61,880 bases of DNA from Clostridia bacterium (GCA_017462735.1 JAFTQO010000010.1:1-61880), one strand, 5' to 3'; positions 1 through 6,404 are shown, counted from the first letter of the stretch. Notes: generated by a model not told the origin, from the sequence alone. Numbers and translations are program-made.

Positions 1-49
1 GGACACCCTGATTAAAAATCAGGTGCTCTACCGACTGAGCTAATGGGCC
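1..49 (-). tRNA. tRNA-Lys(UUU), 3' end cut by window edge
   Basis: On the minus strand the 5' acceptor strand, D arm and anticodon arm are visible. The anticodon stem CCTGA/TCAGG encloses loop TTTTTAA, giving anticodon UUU. The T arm and 3' acceptor strand lie outside the window. It is the last visible member of a five-tRNA minus-strand cluster. Confidence 0.9.
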
Positions 50-91
50 ACACTTTGTATGACAAGCGGTAAAACCGCATTGTTTACCATT

Positions 92-167
92 TGGCTGGGG
101 TGGCAGGATTTGAACCTACGAATGCCGGAATCAAAATCCGGTGCCTTAACCACTTGGCGACACCCCA
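92..167 (-). tRNA. tRNA-Gln(UUG)
   Basis: Complete cloverleaf on the minus strand. The 7-bp acceptor stem pairs 161-167 with 96-102, the anticodon loop TTTTGAT sits in a CCGGA/TCCGG stem (anticodon UUG), and CCA is encoded at 92-94. Second-last visible gene of the tRNA operon. Confidence 0.95.
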
Positions 168-181
168 GTGTGCAAAATAAG

Positions 182-259
182 TGGGGCGGGCAGAGAGAAT
201 CGAACTCACGACCTCCAGGGCCACAATCTGGCGCTCTAACCAACTGAGCTACACCCGCC
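182..259 (-). tRNA. tRNA-His(GUG)
   Basis: Minus-strand cloverleaf with anticodon GUG in loop TTGTGGC. The discriminator is C73 and the extra G-1 is encoded opposite it, the histidine identity pair. CCA is encoded at 182-184. The pair closing the anticodon loop (31:39) is A-C rather than A-U, so the stem is CCAGA/CCTGG; this is odd but isolated. Confidence 0.93.
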
Positions 260-271
260 ATAAAGATAAGT

Positions 272-348
272 TGGCGCGCCTGAAGAGATTCGAACTCCTG
301 ACACACGGCTTAGAAGGCCGTTGCTCTATCCAACTGAGCTACAGGCGC
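272..348 (-). tRNA. tRNA-Arg(UCU)
   Basis: Minus-strand cloverleaf. The acceptor stem GCGCCTG pairs with CAGGCGC, the anticodon loop CTTCTAA sits in an ACGGC/GCCGT stem (anticodon UCU), and CCA is encoded at 272-274. Part of the same operon. Confidence 0.95.
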
Positions 349-376
349 GTATCGAAAGCTGTCTCCCGCATGTTTT

Positions 377-450
<74 letters not shown>

Positions 451-487
451 ATTTATCGGCTTCGGTGCTCACCAACAGCGCTTGTAT

Positions 488-516
488 ATAATAACACTAA
501 TAAAAAGAATTGTCAA
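488..516 (-). promoter_or_regulatory. sigma-A promoter of the tRNA operon
   Basis: Read on the minus strand, a perfect -35 TTGACA (511-516), a 17-bp spacer and -10 TATTAT (488-493) face the tRNA cluster. No other gene lies between, so it should drive all five tRNAs. Confidence 0.85.
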
Positions 517-530
517 ACACTTTTTGCCCG

Positions 531-605
531 TTTTTCACAAAAAAATAAACAAATTTTTCTTTTTTGAGGATATGTGAAAAAATGTGAAAAAATGTGAAAA
601 AATCA
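531..605. repeat. Phased A-tracts with TGTGAAAA repeats
   Basis: The 10-bp unit with core TGTGAAAA is repeated three times in tandem (573-602), and a reverse copy TTTTTCACA sits at 531-539. The 10-bp period puts the A-tracts on one helix face, so the DNA is expected to be curved. It lies just upstream of the tRNA promoter. The motif is also one base off a DnaA box (TTATNCACA), but nothing else suggests an origin. Confidence 0.6.
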
Positions 606-641
606 CTTTTGCAAAAAACAGCGGATAAATTTCCCGTTTTA

Positions 642-671
642 TTTACATATTTTTCACGGATATGTTATAAT
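642..671 (+). promoter_or_regulatory. Candidate sigma-A promoter pointing toward purH
   Basis: TTTACA (642-647), an 18-bp spacer and TATAAT (666-671) on the plus strand. The next plus-strand gene is purH, about 370 bases away, and the transcript would run antisense across the minus-strand DUF1294 gene. No better promoter is visible right before purH. Confidence 0.4.
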
Positions 672-696
672 AAAAGCAAAGAAAGGGGTATTCCTT

Positions 697-990
697 TTAC
701 AACCCTAAAAACCCGAATCCGCTGCGGATGGTCACAAACCACAACCAAAGGTTGAGCGCAGATAAGACGGGCATCAAAATCATCAAAAACAGATTGTTTA
801 ATCGGTATTTAAAGACGAACATACACACGTAGATGGTAATGGCGCCTCCAAGCGCCGCCGTCAAGGCAAGTTTTCCGTCCGTGACTTTTTGGACGGGGTC
901 TTCTTCTTTTTTGAGGGCTTTCATCATCAAAAAGGCATAGAAATTGACGGCTAATACGTAGACGATTAATAAAACGGTTAAAATAAACAT
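697..990 (-). CDS. DUF1294-type small membrane protein
   Basis: A 97-residue protein with three to four hydrophobic segments: about 1-24, 42-60, 66-84 and the C-terminus. The middle part, with an ALGGA motif followed by a basic loop (KYRLNN) and another hydrophobic stretch, resembles DUF1294 membrane proteins, whose function is unknown. An AGGA ribosome site lies 12 bases before the ATG. It is divergent from purH and close to the tRNA operon. The upstream region has a short inverted repeat (AAAGTA/TACTTT, 995-1011). The family call is from pattern recognition only. Confidence 0.7.
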   Translation of the reverse strand: MFILTVLLIVYVLAVNFYAFLMMKALKKEEDPVQKVTDGKLALTAALGGAITIYVCMFVFKYRLNNLFLMILMPVLSALNLWLWFVTIRSGFGFLGL

Positions 991-1039
991 AACAAAAGTA
1001 TTTCCTACTTTTGCGAAAAATAATCACAGAGGTGTCATT

Positions 1040-2578
1040 ATGAAAAAAAGAGCATTGGTTAGCGTATCGGACAAAACGGGCATCGTAGAATTTTGCAGCC
1101 GCTTGATTGCTTGCGGTTACGAAATCATTTCTACGGGCGGCACGGCAAAAGCGCTTCAAGATGCAAAACTTCCTGTTATCGGGATTAGCGATATCACGGG
1201 CTTTCCCGAGTGTTTAGACGGCAGAGTTAAGACGTTGCACCCCGCCGTACACGCAGGACTTTTGGCGATGCGTTCCAACGAAGAACATATGGCGCAACTT
1301 GAAAAACTCGGTATCAACACGATTGATATCGTTGCCGTCAACCTCTATCCTTTCAAAGCGACGATTATGAAAGAGGGCGTGACTTTTGCCGACGCTGTAG
1401 AAAACATCGACATCGGCGGTCCTACGATGATCCGCGCGGCAGCAAAGAACTACCAAGACGTAGCCGTTTTGGTCGACCCTGCCGACTATGAAAAGGTACT
1501 TAGCGAGTTAGAGGCAGGCGAAATCTCTTTGGAGACGAAGAAATATTTGCAATACAAAGTCTACGCGCATACGGCGGTGTACGATAGCATGATTTCTAAT
1601 TATTTAGCCCAGCAACTCGGCATCCGTTATCCCGACACGATGACTTGCGCTTACGAAAAAACGCAAGATATGCGTTACGGTGAAAACCCTCACCAAAACG
1701 CGTCCTATTACAGCGAGGTGTTCCCCCGCGCGGGCTCTTTGTCCAAGGCAAAGCAACTTTGGGGTAAGGAACTTTCCTACAACAATATCAACGACGCCAA
1801 CGGCGCGTTGGAACTCGTTAAGGAATTTGACGAACCCTGTGTCGTTGCTTGTAAGCACGCTAACCCTTGCGGCGTAGGTACGGGCAAGACCATTTACGAA
1901 GCCTACGTAAAAGCGTATGAAAGCGACCCCGTGTCCGTGTTTGGCGGCATTTTGGCGATTAACGGCGAAGTGGACGAGGCTACGGCGACGGAAATCAACA
2001 AAATCTTTATCGAAATCGTTATCGCTCCTTCCTTTACGGCAGGCGCTCTCGAAATTCTCAAAGGCAAGAAAAATATCCGCTTGCTCGAACTCCCTGACAT
2101 CAAGGCAAGACGCGACAAGTCTGCTTATGATATGAAGAAAGTATACGGCGGCTTGCTCGTCCAAGACTATGACGAAACGTTGTTTGCCGAAGAGAACGTA
2201 AAAGTGGTGACTAAGCGTGTTCCCACCGAGGAAGAAATGGCGGCTATGCTTTTCAACTGGAAAGTGGTAAAACACACCAAGTCCAACGCCATCGTCATCG
2301 GCAACGCGGACAAGACGACGGGTATCGGTATGGGGCAAACCAACCGTATCTGGGCGGCGCAACAAGCGATTGAACACGCTGGCGATAAAGCAAAGGGTTC
2401 GGTAATGGCAAGCGACGCGTTCTTCCCTTTCCCCGACGTAGTAGCAGAGTGTGTAAAGGCTGGTATCACGGCAATCATCCAACCTGGTGGCAGCAAAAAC
2501 GACCAACTTTCCATCGACGCTTGTGACGAAGCGGGGATTGCGATGATATTTGTGGGCGATCGCCACTTCAAACACTAA
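1040..2578 (+). CDS. purH: Bifunctional AICAR formyltransferase / IMP cyclohydrolase
   Basis: Catalyses the last two steps of de novo purine synthesis: formylation of AICAR with 10-formyl-THF, then ring closure to IMP. The 512 residues match the normal family length. The N-terminal MGS-like cyclohydrolase domain begins with the usual [11 protein letters not shown] and STGGT motifs. The C-terminal transformylase domain contains the KHANPCGVG active-site motif (about residues 273-281). The ATG is preceded by AGAGGTG. No other pur genes are adjacent; a strong hairpin terminator follows about 155 bases downstream. Confidence 0.97.
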   Translation: MKKRALVSVSDKTGIVEFCSRLIACGYEIISTGGTAKALQDAKLPVIGISDITGFPECLDGRVKTLHPAVHAGLLAMRSNEEHMAQLEKLGINTIDIVAVNLYPFKATIMKEGVTFADAVENIDIGGPTMIRAAAKNYQDVAVLVDPADYEKVLSELEAGEISLETKKYLQYKVYAHTAVYDSMISNYLAQQLGIRYPDTMTCAYEKTQDMRYGENPHQNASYYSEVFPRAGSLSKAKQLWGKELSYNNINDANGALELVKEFDEPCVVACKHANPCGVGTGKTIYEAYVKAYESDPVSVFGGILAINGEVDEATATEINKIFIEIVIAPSFTAGALEILKGKKNIRLLELPDIKARRDKSAYDMKKVYGGLLVQDYDETLFAEENVKVVTKRVPTEEEMAAMLFNWKVVKHTKSNAIVIGNADKTTGIGMGQTNRIWAAQQAIEHAGDKAKGSVMASDAFFPFPDVVAECVKAGITAIIQPGGSKNDQLSIDACDEAGIAMIFVGDRHFKH

Positions 2579-2734
2579 AAAGGCGTATATATGTCGCAGG
2601 GTTTTGTCGCACTGTGGCAACCTTCGGTCACGTACGCCAAAGTACGCTCCCTTAGGTTATCCTCGCGCTCCTGCCCCTGCTTGTATCTCCACCTTTTTAA
2701 CAACTATTAACTTTTATAAAGTAAAAAGACGTAT

Positions 2735-2770
2735 AAGCGGCGCAGTACAACAAAGTACTGCGCCGCTTTT
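2735..2770 (+). terminator. Intrinsic terminator after purH
   Basis: A perfect 14-bp GC-rich stem (2735-2748 with 2755-2768) and a 6-base loop, followed by a short T run. Between the purH stop and this hairpin (2579-2734) I see no gene; the stretch has a small inverted repeat CGTAC/GTACG near 2632-2648. Confidence 0.8.
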
Positions 2771-2831
2771 AATGCATAGTGGAGGAAGAAATAAATTCAT
2801 TCCACAATTCTGCACTTTGCATTTTGCATTA
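2771..2831 (+). repeat. Dispersed intergenic repeat, copy 1
   Basis: About 60 bases running from GCATAGTG through ATTCCACAATT to a TGCATTTTGCATT end. It matches 30224-30291 along its length with a few substitutions. Both copies are followed directly by a short hairpin. It looks like a small non-coding dispersed element, with no ORF. Confidence 0.65.
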
Positions 2832-2832
2832 A

Positions 2833-2858
2833 AAAAGCACCCGTGGTGGGGTGCTTTT
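2833..2858 (-). terminator. Terminator of the TSCPD gene
   Basis: A 10-bp stem AAAAGCACCC/GGGTGCTTTT with a 6-base loop, ending 4 bases from the stop codon of the minus-strand gene at 2863. A-rich and T-rich flanks make it usable in both directions. Confidence 0.8.
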
Positions 2859-2862
2859 GATA

Positions 2863-3132
2863 TTATTCTTCTAAGATAAGGCCGTCTCGTTCTGCTTTAT
2901 AGCGGGTAATGGCCTGTGACAGTTGGTCGGGGCAAGAGGTGTTGTTGCGGCATTTGATACCGGCAAGCAAAGTTTCCACCTCGTCGATATTTTTGCCTTC
3001 GACAAGCCGAGCAATCCCTTGCAGGTTGCCGCCGCAACCGCCGATAAATCGCACGCCGCGCAAAGTATTTTCCTCGTCGACGTTGAATAAAATTTGTCGG
3101 GAACAAGTCCCTTTCGTAGAATAAGTAAACAT
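2863..3132 (-). CDS. TSCPD domain protein (TIGR03905 type)
   Basis: An 89-residue protein with the family pattern: an N-terminal strand with a TCSRQI motif, then GVRFIGGCGGNLQGI (about 27-41), and the name-giving TSCPDQL motif at about 65-71. TSCPD domains occur at the end of some ribonucleotide reductases and as free small proteins; the role of the free form is not established. Cysteines at 10, 33, 61 and 67 could bind metal (inference). GAGGT precedes the ATG. It is the last gene before the terminator and is downstream of the DUF4364 gene. Confidence 0.85.
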   Translation of the reverse strand: MFTYSTKGTCSRQILFNVDEENTLRGVRFIGGCGGNLQGIARLVEGKNIDEVETLLAGIKCRNNTSCPDQLSQAITRYKAERDGLILEE

Positions 3133-3161
3133 AATCGGTACCTCGTTTTTAAAGTAGGGGG

Positions 3162-3689
3162 TTAGTCCACCAACGTTTCGTAGATGGCAGAATATAAATC
3201 AGAGGCTTTATTGCCCCAATTTTTATAGATGTTTTGCGCCGTTTTTTTGTTGGGCACGACGAATTTAAGTTCCAGCATCGGTTGTGCGGGCGCGAGAATT
3301 TTCAAAAACACGGTATAACTGCCGTCTTTGTTTTGGTAGTAGTCCGCCTTACACTCCTGCTTGGTTTTGAGGTTCCCGCTGTTATTTTTGACGAAAGCGG
3401 TAATTTCCTCGCGAATGCTTTTGGGAATATTGATATAAAAGGAGTTAAGACTTTCTCTGCCGTCGGTAGTGATGGTGTACAAAGGCTCGTCCTCGAGGGA
3501 AGCGGCACGACAAATAAACCCGTCGTCCAACAGTTTGGGGATGAGTTCCATACAGTCCATATAATTCAGCCAGTTGTTTCCTGCAGTGCACATTTCTACG
3601 ATGGTCTGTTCCGAAAGGGCGCTTTCCATCTTATCAAAGACGAACAGCAGGATCAGTTTATTGACGGACGTTTCGCCTTGTACTTGCAT
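3162..3689 (-). CDS. DUF4364 family protein (winged helix-like)
   Basis: A 175-residue protein of a Clostridia-typical family. The N-terminal 75 residues have the layout of a PadR/MarR-like winged helix: helices, then a DGFI turn and a strand containing LYTITTDGRESL. The C-terminal half is a beta-rich domain of unknown role. A transcription role is plausible but not shown. AAAGGAG lies before the ATG. Same strand as the TSCPD gene 29 bases downstream, so probably one transcript. Confidence 0.85.
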   Translation of the reverse strand: MQVQGETSVNKLILLFVFDKMESALSEQTIVEMCTAGNNWLNYMDCMELIPKLLDDGFICRAASLEDEPLYTITTDGRESLNSFYINIPKSIREEITAFVKNNSGNLKTKQECKADYYQNKDGSYTVFLKILAPAQPMLELKFVVPNKKTAQNIYKNWGNKASDLYSAIYETLVD

Positions 3690-3712
3690 TTGTAAAAACT
3701 CCTTTCACAAGC

Positions 3713-3741
3713 AAAAAAAACCCAACGTTGTTCAACTCGGG
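3713..3741 (-). terminator. Terminator of the HPr-like gene
   Basis: On the minus strand CCC, a GTTG/CAAC inner stem and GGG form an imperfect hairpin that runs into eight T residues. It lies between the HPr-like gene and the DUF4364 gene. Confidence 0.55.
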
Positions 3742-3787
3742 CAAAAAAACTGCGTTTGCGCGGTTATTTTTCAATTGTTTAGATTAC

Positions 3788-4021
3788 TTACGCTTCCGCT
3801 TCGAATTTTTTGAGTTTTCTCATAAGGGCAGCGCTGTCATCGCCGTAAACTTCTACGACCAAGGGTTTAGATAAATCCAAAGAGAAGATGCCGAGGATAG
3901 ATTTAGCGTCGACGACGTATTTACCGCTCTTGAGCAAAATTTCGTGTTCATAACTTTGCGTTACGGCAACGAAATCCTTTACGCGTTGTGCCATTTCCAA
4001 AGTAATCGTGATAGATTTCAT
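3788..4021 (-). CDS. HPr-like protein lacking the phospho-histidine
   Basis: A 77-residue HPr fold. The regulatory-serine region is clear: DAKSILGIFSLDL, with Ser at 41 matching Ser46 of HPr. The catalytic His15 segment (GLHARPA in HPr) is replaced by MAQRVKDF with no histidine, so it cannot carry phosphate from enzyme I. Crh of Bacillus also lacks this His and acts only as a regulator; a regulatory role here is an inference. GGAGG precedes the ATG and a sigma-A promoter is at 4056-4084. Confidence 0.85.
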   Translation of the reverse strand: MKSITITLEMAQRVKDFVAVTQSYEHEILLKSGKYVVDAKSILGIFSLDLSKPLVVEVYGDDSAALMRKLKKFEAEA

Positions 4022-4055
4022 ATGTATTAGCCTCCGTTTCCAGATAATTGCCTAT

Positions 4056-4084
4056 ATTATACATAAAAAATCGCACAAAATCAA
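4056..4084 (-). promoter_or_regulatory. sigma-A promoter of the HPr-like gene
   Basis: Minus strand: TTGATT (4079-4084), a 17-bp spacer and TATAAT (4056-4061), 34 bases upstream of the ATG. Confidence 0.7.
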
Positions 4085-4103
4085 GGTCTTTTACCAAAAA
4101 TTC

Positions 4104-4132
4104 TTTATTATTTTATTTTTTTATGGTATAAT
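4104..4132 (+). promoter_or_regulatory. sigma-A promoter of the NUDIX gene
   Basis: TTTATT, a 17-bp spacer and TATAAT (4127-4132) with an extended -10 TG at 4124-4125. It sits about 45 bases before the NUDIX start codon. Confidence 0.65.
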
Positions 4133-4178
4133 AGGAAAAAGCGCAGAGGCGAAGAAATGGCGGCTAGGAGAAAAAAGA

Positions 4179-4706
4179 ATGGATTTGACGGAAAGAACGG
4201 TCGGGAAAAACTACGTATATCAGGGCAAAATCATCAGCGTTAGGAACGACGACGCGCTTTTGCCTGACGGCGCGCCCTGCAAAAGGGAAATTGTCGAGCA
4301 TAGCGGCGGCGCTTGCATTTTATACGTCAAAGAAGGAAAAATACTGTTTATAAAACAGTACCGCTACGCGTACGGCGAAGTGGTCTTAGAGATTCCCGCG
4401 GGCAAACTCAACCCGGGCGAAGACCCGTCGCAGGCGGCATATCGAGAACTCATCGAAGAGGCGGGCGTGACGGCAGAAAAAATCAATCTTTTACACGTCG
4501 TCTATCCTTCGCCCGGCTACACCAACGAAAAAATATATATCTACGAGGCAATAGGGGGAGCGTCGGGTGATTCTCATCCCGACGAGGACGAGTTTTTAGA
4601 GGTGGAATATATCCCCTTTGACAAAGTCAAAAAAATGCTTGCTAGCGGCGAAATCAAAGACGGCAAAACGATTATCGCCCTGCAAAATTATTTCTTGCGC
4701 CATTAA
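4179..4706 (+). CDS. nudF: NUDIX hydrolase, ADP-ribose pyrophosphatase type
   Basis: Predicted to hydrolyse ADP-ribose or similar nucleoside diphosphate compounds. The protein has 175 residues. The complete NUDIX box is visible: G, five residues, E, seven residues, then RELIEEAGV. The preceding IPAGK and following YPSPGYTNEKIYIY are typical of the ADP-ribose pyrophosphatase branch. I chose the ATG at 4179 because GGAG lies 7-10 bases before it and the promoter lies inside the longer open frame upstream. Single-gene unit. Confidence 0.9.
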   Translation: MDLTERTVGKNYVYQGKIISVRNDDALLPDGAPCKREIVEHSGGACILYVKEGKILFIKQYRYAYGEVVLEIPAGKLNPGEDPSQAAYRELIEEAGVTAEKINLLHVVYPSPGYTNEKIYIYEAIGGASGDSHPDEDEFLEVEYIPFDKVKKMLASGEIKDGKTIIALQNYFLRH

Positions 4707-4765
4707 GGGTATGCCGCTTTTTTTAAAAGACGGACTAGGCGCTAAAGGGTATCGATATTACATAA

Positions 4766-4790
4766 AAAAGACGGCATTTAGCCGTCTTTT
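4766..4790. terminator. Bidirectional terminator, NUDIX / XRE-1
   Basis: A perfect 10-bp stem AAAAGACGGC/GCCGTCTTTT with a 5-base loop between two convergent genes. The stem touches the stop codon of the XRE gene. Confidence 0.85.
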
Positions 4791-4998
4791 ATTCGTCTTT
4801 TAATCCTAACAGATAATCGCTACTCACTTCCAACGCAAGCGCTAAGTTTTTGATGTGCGTAGCCTTTGGCTCGTTGATGTTTCGTTCCCAAATGGAAATC
4901 ATCCCCTTGGATACGCCAATGAGCCGTGCAAGTTCGGGCTGAGCAAGCCCTTTTTCCGTTCGTAACGATTTAATCGTTTCTCCCAATCCCTTCATCAT
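4789..4998 (-). CDS. XRE-family repressor (cassette 1)
   Basis: A 69-residue protein that is almost only a Cro/C1-type helix-turn-helix: LAQPELARLIGVSKGMIS (about 18-35) is the recognition unit, and the end DYLLGLKDE is typical of minimal Clostridia XRE proteins. There is no effector domain. No ribosome site precedes the ATG; instead an extended -10 (TGG then TACACT, 5005-5012) ends exactly 6 bases before it, predicting a leaderless mRNA. It is divergent from the 54-aa gene at 5093. The same design recurs at 40214 and 45212. It probably represses itself and its neighbour. Confidence 0.85.
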   Translation of the reverse strand: MMKGLGETIKSLRTEKGLAQPELARLIGVSKGMISIWERNINEPKATHIKNLALALEVSSDYLLGLKDE

Positions 4999-5014
4999 AG
5001 CAGTAGTGTACCAA

Positions 5015-5054
5015 AAAACTAAGAAAAATACTTGACGTCTTAGAAAACTAAGAA
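5015..5054. promoter_or_regulatory. XRE-1 operators in the divergent promoters
   Basis: A perfect 6-bp-arm palindrome TCTTAG-AAAA-CTAAGA (5038-5053) fills the 17-bp spacer of the plus-strand promoter. An 11-bp copy of its right half, AAAACTAAGAA, recurs at 5015-5025 in the spacer of the XRE gene's own promoter. This fits a repressor that controls both directions. Confidence 0.75.
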
Positions 5055-5060
5055 TATAAT
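5032..5060 (+). promoter_or_regulatory. sigma-A promoter of cassette-1 cargo
   Basis: TTGACG (5032-5037), a 17-bp spacer and TATAAT (5055-5060). The start codon of the 54-aa gene follows 33 bases later. Confidence 0.85.
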
Positions 5061-5092
5061 AAAAGAGATTTTTAAGAGAAGCGGAGGGAAAA

Positions 5093-5257
5093 ATGAAAAG
5101 ACGAATTGCTTATCGCAGAGAGTATAGACGTTTAGAAAGGGAGTTCCATAAATTGATAGAAGAAGGGGGCACGGAAGAAGATCAGAGACGCAAAGCGCAG
5201 GGGATAGAAAAAGGAGTGCAAAAGAGAAAAGAATTGCTAAGAGGCAATCAGGAATAG
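5093..5257 (+). CDS. Small charged protein, 54 aa (cassette-1 cargo)
   Basis: An ATG at 5093 with GGAGGG 4 bases upstream opens a 54-codon frame. The product is very rich in Arg, Lys and Glu (it begins MKRRIAYRREY), with no hydrophobic segment, and probably forms a helix or coiled coil. I do not recognise a family. Its promoter carries the XRE-1 operator, and a hairpin terminator follows directly, so it is a single-gene regulated unit. It could be a small nucleic-acid-binding or regulatory protein, but this is not shown. Confidence 0.7.
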   Translation: MKRRIAYRREYRRLEREFHKLIEEGGTEEDQRRKAQGIEKGVQKRKELLRGNQE

Positions 5258-5259
5258 AA

Positions 5260-5294
5260 AAAAGGCGGGGCGTTTGTGTGCCTCGTCTTTTTTT
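5260..5294 (+). terminator. Terminator of the 54-aa gene
   Basis: An 8-bp GC-rich stem (GGCGGGGC with GCCTCGTC, including G-T pairs), flanked by A's and a seven-T run, two bases after the stop codon. Confidence 0.7.
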
Positions 5295-5330
5295 GGAAAG
5301 GAGAAAGAAAAATGCTTTAAAAGGAGAAGA

Positions 5331-5534
5331 TTAGCAACCGCAATTACAGCCGCAGGAAGGGGTGAGTAAGGACGACAAAGTGCCGTTTCTATACAAGCAG
5401 TACAAAAGGGCGATGATGATGGGAAGCGAACAGCCGCTGAACAGGTTACCGCAGACGAAACCGTCTTTGTTGCAAAGAACGAGTACGGCAATCAAAATCC
5501 AAAGGGAGTTGTTTCCTTGAGAACAACAATTCAT
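5331..5534 (-). CDS. Cys-rich single-span membrane peptide, 67 aa
   Basis: AGGAGG stands 5 bases before the ATG, so the frame is credible. The product starts MNCCSQGN, has hydrophobic stretches at about 11-22 and 37-47, and ends with a CGCNCGC tail. Ten cysteines in 67 residues suggest metal binding or cross-linking. Similar small Cys-rich peptides in Clostridia are sometimes labelled chorion-like; no function is known. Its 5' leader contains a strong stem-loop (5553-5591). Neighbours give no functional clue. Confidence 0.65.
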   Translation of the reverse strand: MNCCSQGNNSLWILIAVLVLCNKDGFVCGNLFSGCSLPIIIALLYCLYRNGTLSSLLTPSCGCNCGC

Positions 5535-5552
5535 AAAAACCTCCTGTGTTTG

Positions 5553-5591
5553 CCGCAGGATATGTAAAATATTTTTGTAAAATTCCTGCGG
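5553..5591 (-). promoter_or_regulatory. Stem-loop in leader of Cys-rich peptide gene
   Basis: A perfect 8-bp stem CCGCAGGA/TCCTGCGG with a 23-base AT-rich loop that contains a repeated TGTAAAAT. It lies 19 bases upstream of the start codon. No T run follows, so it is not a terminator; an RNA regulatory or stability element is possible. Confidence 0.5.
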
Positions 5592-5673
5592 ATTTGTTAT
5601 TTTCTATTACATCATATTCTGGATATAGAGAAAAATGTTCTGCCTTTTTCTTTTGTTTTTCCCCGCCAAATGG

Positions 5674-5702
5674 TTGCAAAAGATGAAAAAAAGGGGTATA
5701 AT
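5674..5702 (+). promoter_or_regulatory. sigma-A promoter of panT-coaX
   Basis: TTGCAA (5674-5679), a 17-bp spacer and TATAAT (5697-5702). A leader of about 100 bases follows before the start codon at 5808; I recognise no known riboswitch in it. Confidence 0.8.
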
Positions 5703-5807
5703 GATAGATAGTCCGTTGGCAAATACGCAGGGATTGCGGTTTGACCGAAAAAACGGAAGATTTCACTTTTTTCTACGGGTATCTTTTAGAACTCGATGGA
5801 GGTTATT

Positions 5808-6404
5808 ATGAAAAGATTGACAGCAAAGCAACTAGCGGGCATTGCCGTTTTGACGGCGCTCGTAATCGTGTTACAAGCAGTGGGCGGCAGTATCACTATC
5901 GGCGTAGTAACACTCAACTTTACGCTGATCCCTATCGTGCTCGGTGGGATTTTGTACGGTTGGCTCGGCGGCGGATTTTTAGGGCTCGTCTGTGGCGTAG
6001 TCGTCCTTATCCAAGTGATTATGGGCGGCATCCCTTTTTATCAACTCATTTGGGCAAACGACCCCGTGGTCACGACCCTGACGTGTTTAGTCAAGACGAC
6101 GGCGGCGGGTATGCTGGCAGGCTTGCTTTTCAAACTTGTATCCAAAAAGAATACGGTAGTCGCCTTGTTCGTGGCGTCGGGCATCGTACCTATCGTCAAT
6201 ACTATCCTCTTCGTTTTGGGTTGTTTGGGGATGACCGATTCCGTTTACGTTATGGCGGGCGGGCAAAACGTCCTCGCGTTTATCTTAGTCGGGATCGTCA
6301 CCTTCAATTTCTTTATCGAACTTGCCATCAACTTACTGGTAGCGCCTGCGTTGCATAGGGTAATCGGCGTGGTGGACAGAAAGTATCGGGAGAAAAAACA
6401 ATGA
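5808..6404 (+). CDS. panT: ECF transporter substrate-binding (S) subunit, probably pantothenate
   Basis: A 198-residue membrane protein with about six hydrophobic segments and the ECF S-component signature region near the start (LTALVIVLQAVGG, then TLNFTLIPIVLGGILYGWLGG). It would bind a vitamin and dock onto a shared ECF module encoded elsewhere. The start at 5808 is set by GGAGG 5 bases upstream. It overlaps coaX by 4 bases (ATGA), so the two are translationally coupled. That context points to pantothenate; substrate specificity is inferred from the neighbour, not from residues. Confidence 0.85.
   Translation: MKRLTAKQLAGIAVLTALVIVLQAVGGSITIGVVTLNFTLIPIVLGGILYGWLGGGFLGLVCGVVVLIQVIMGGIPFYQLIWANDPVVTTLTCLVKTTAAGMLAGLLFKLVSKKNTVVALFVASGIVPIVNTILFVLGCLGMTDSVYVMAGGQNVLAFILVGIVTFNFFIELAINLLVAPALHRVIGVVDRKYREKKQ

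Noticed and set aside
531-660. Possible replication origin because of DnaA-box-like motifs
   Set aside because: Motifs deviate from the consensus, and no dnaA, dnaN or rpmH is nearby.
1604-2620. Long open frame on the minus strand across purH
   Set aside because: It mirrors the codon bias of purH, has no ribosome site and no family features; purH is certain on the other strand.
4789-5294. Classical toxin-antitoxin pair at XRE cassette 1
   Set aside because: The genes are divergent rather than in one operon, and the 54-aa product shows no toxin motif; a repressor-cargo cassette fits better.
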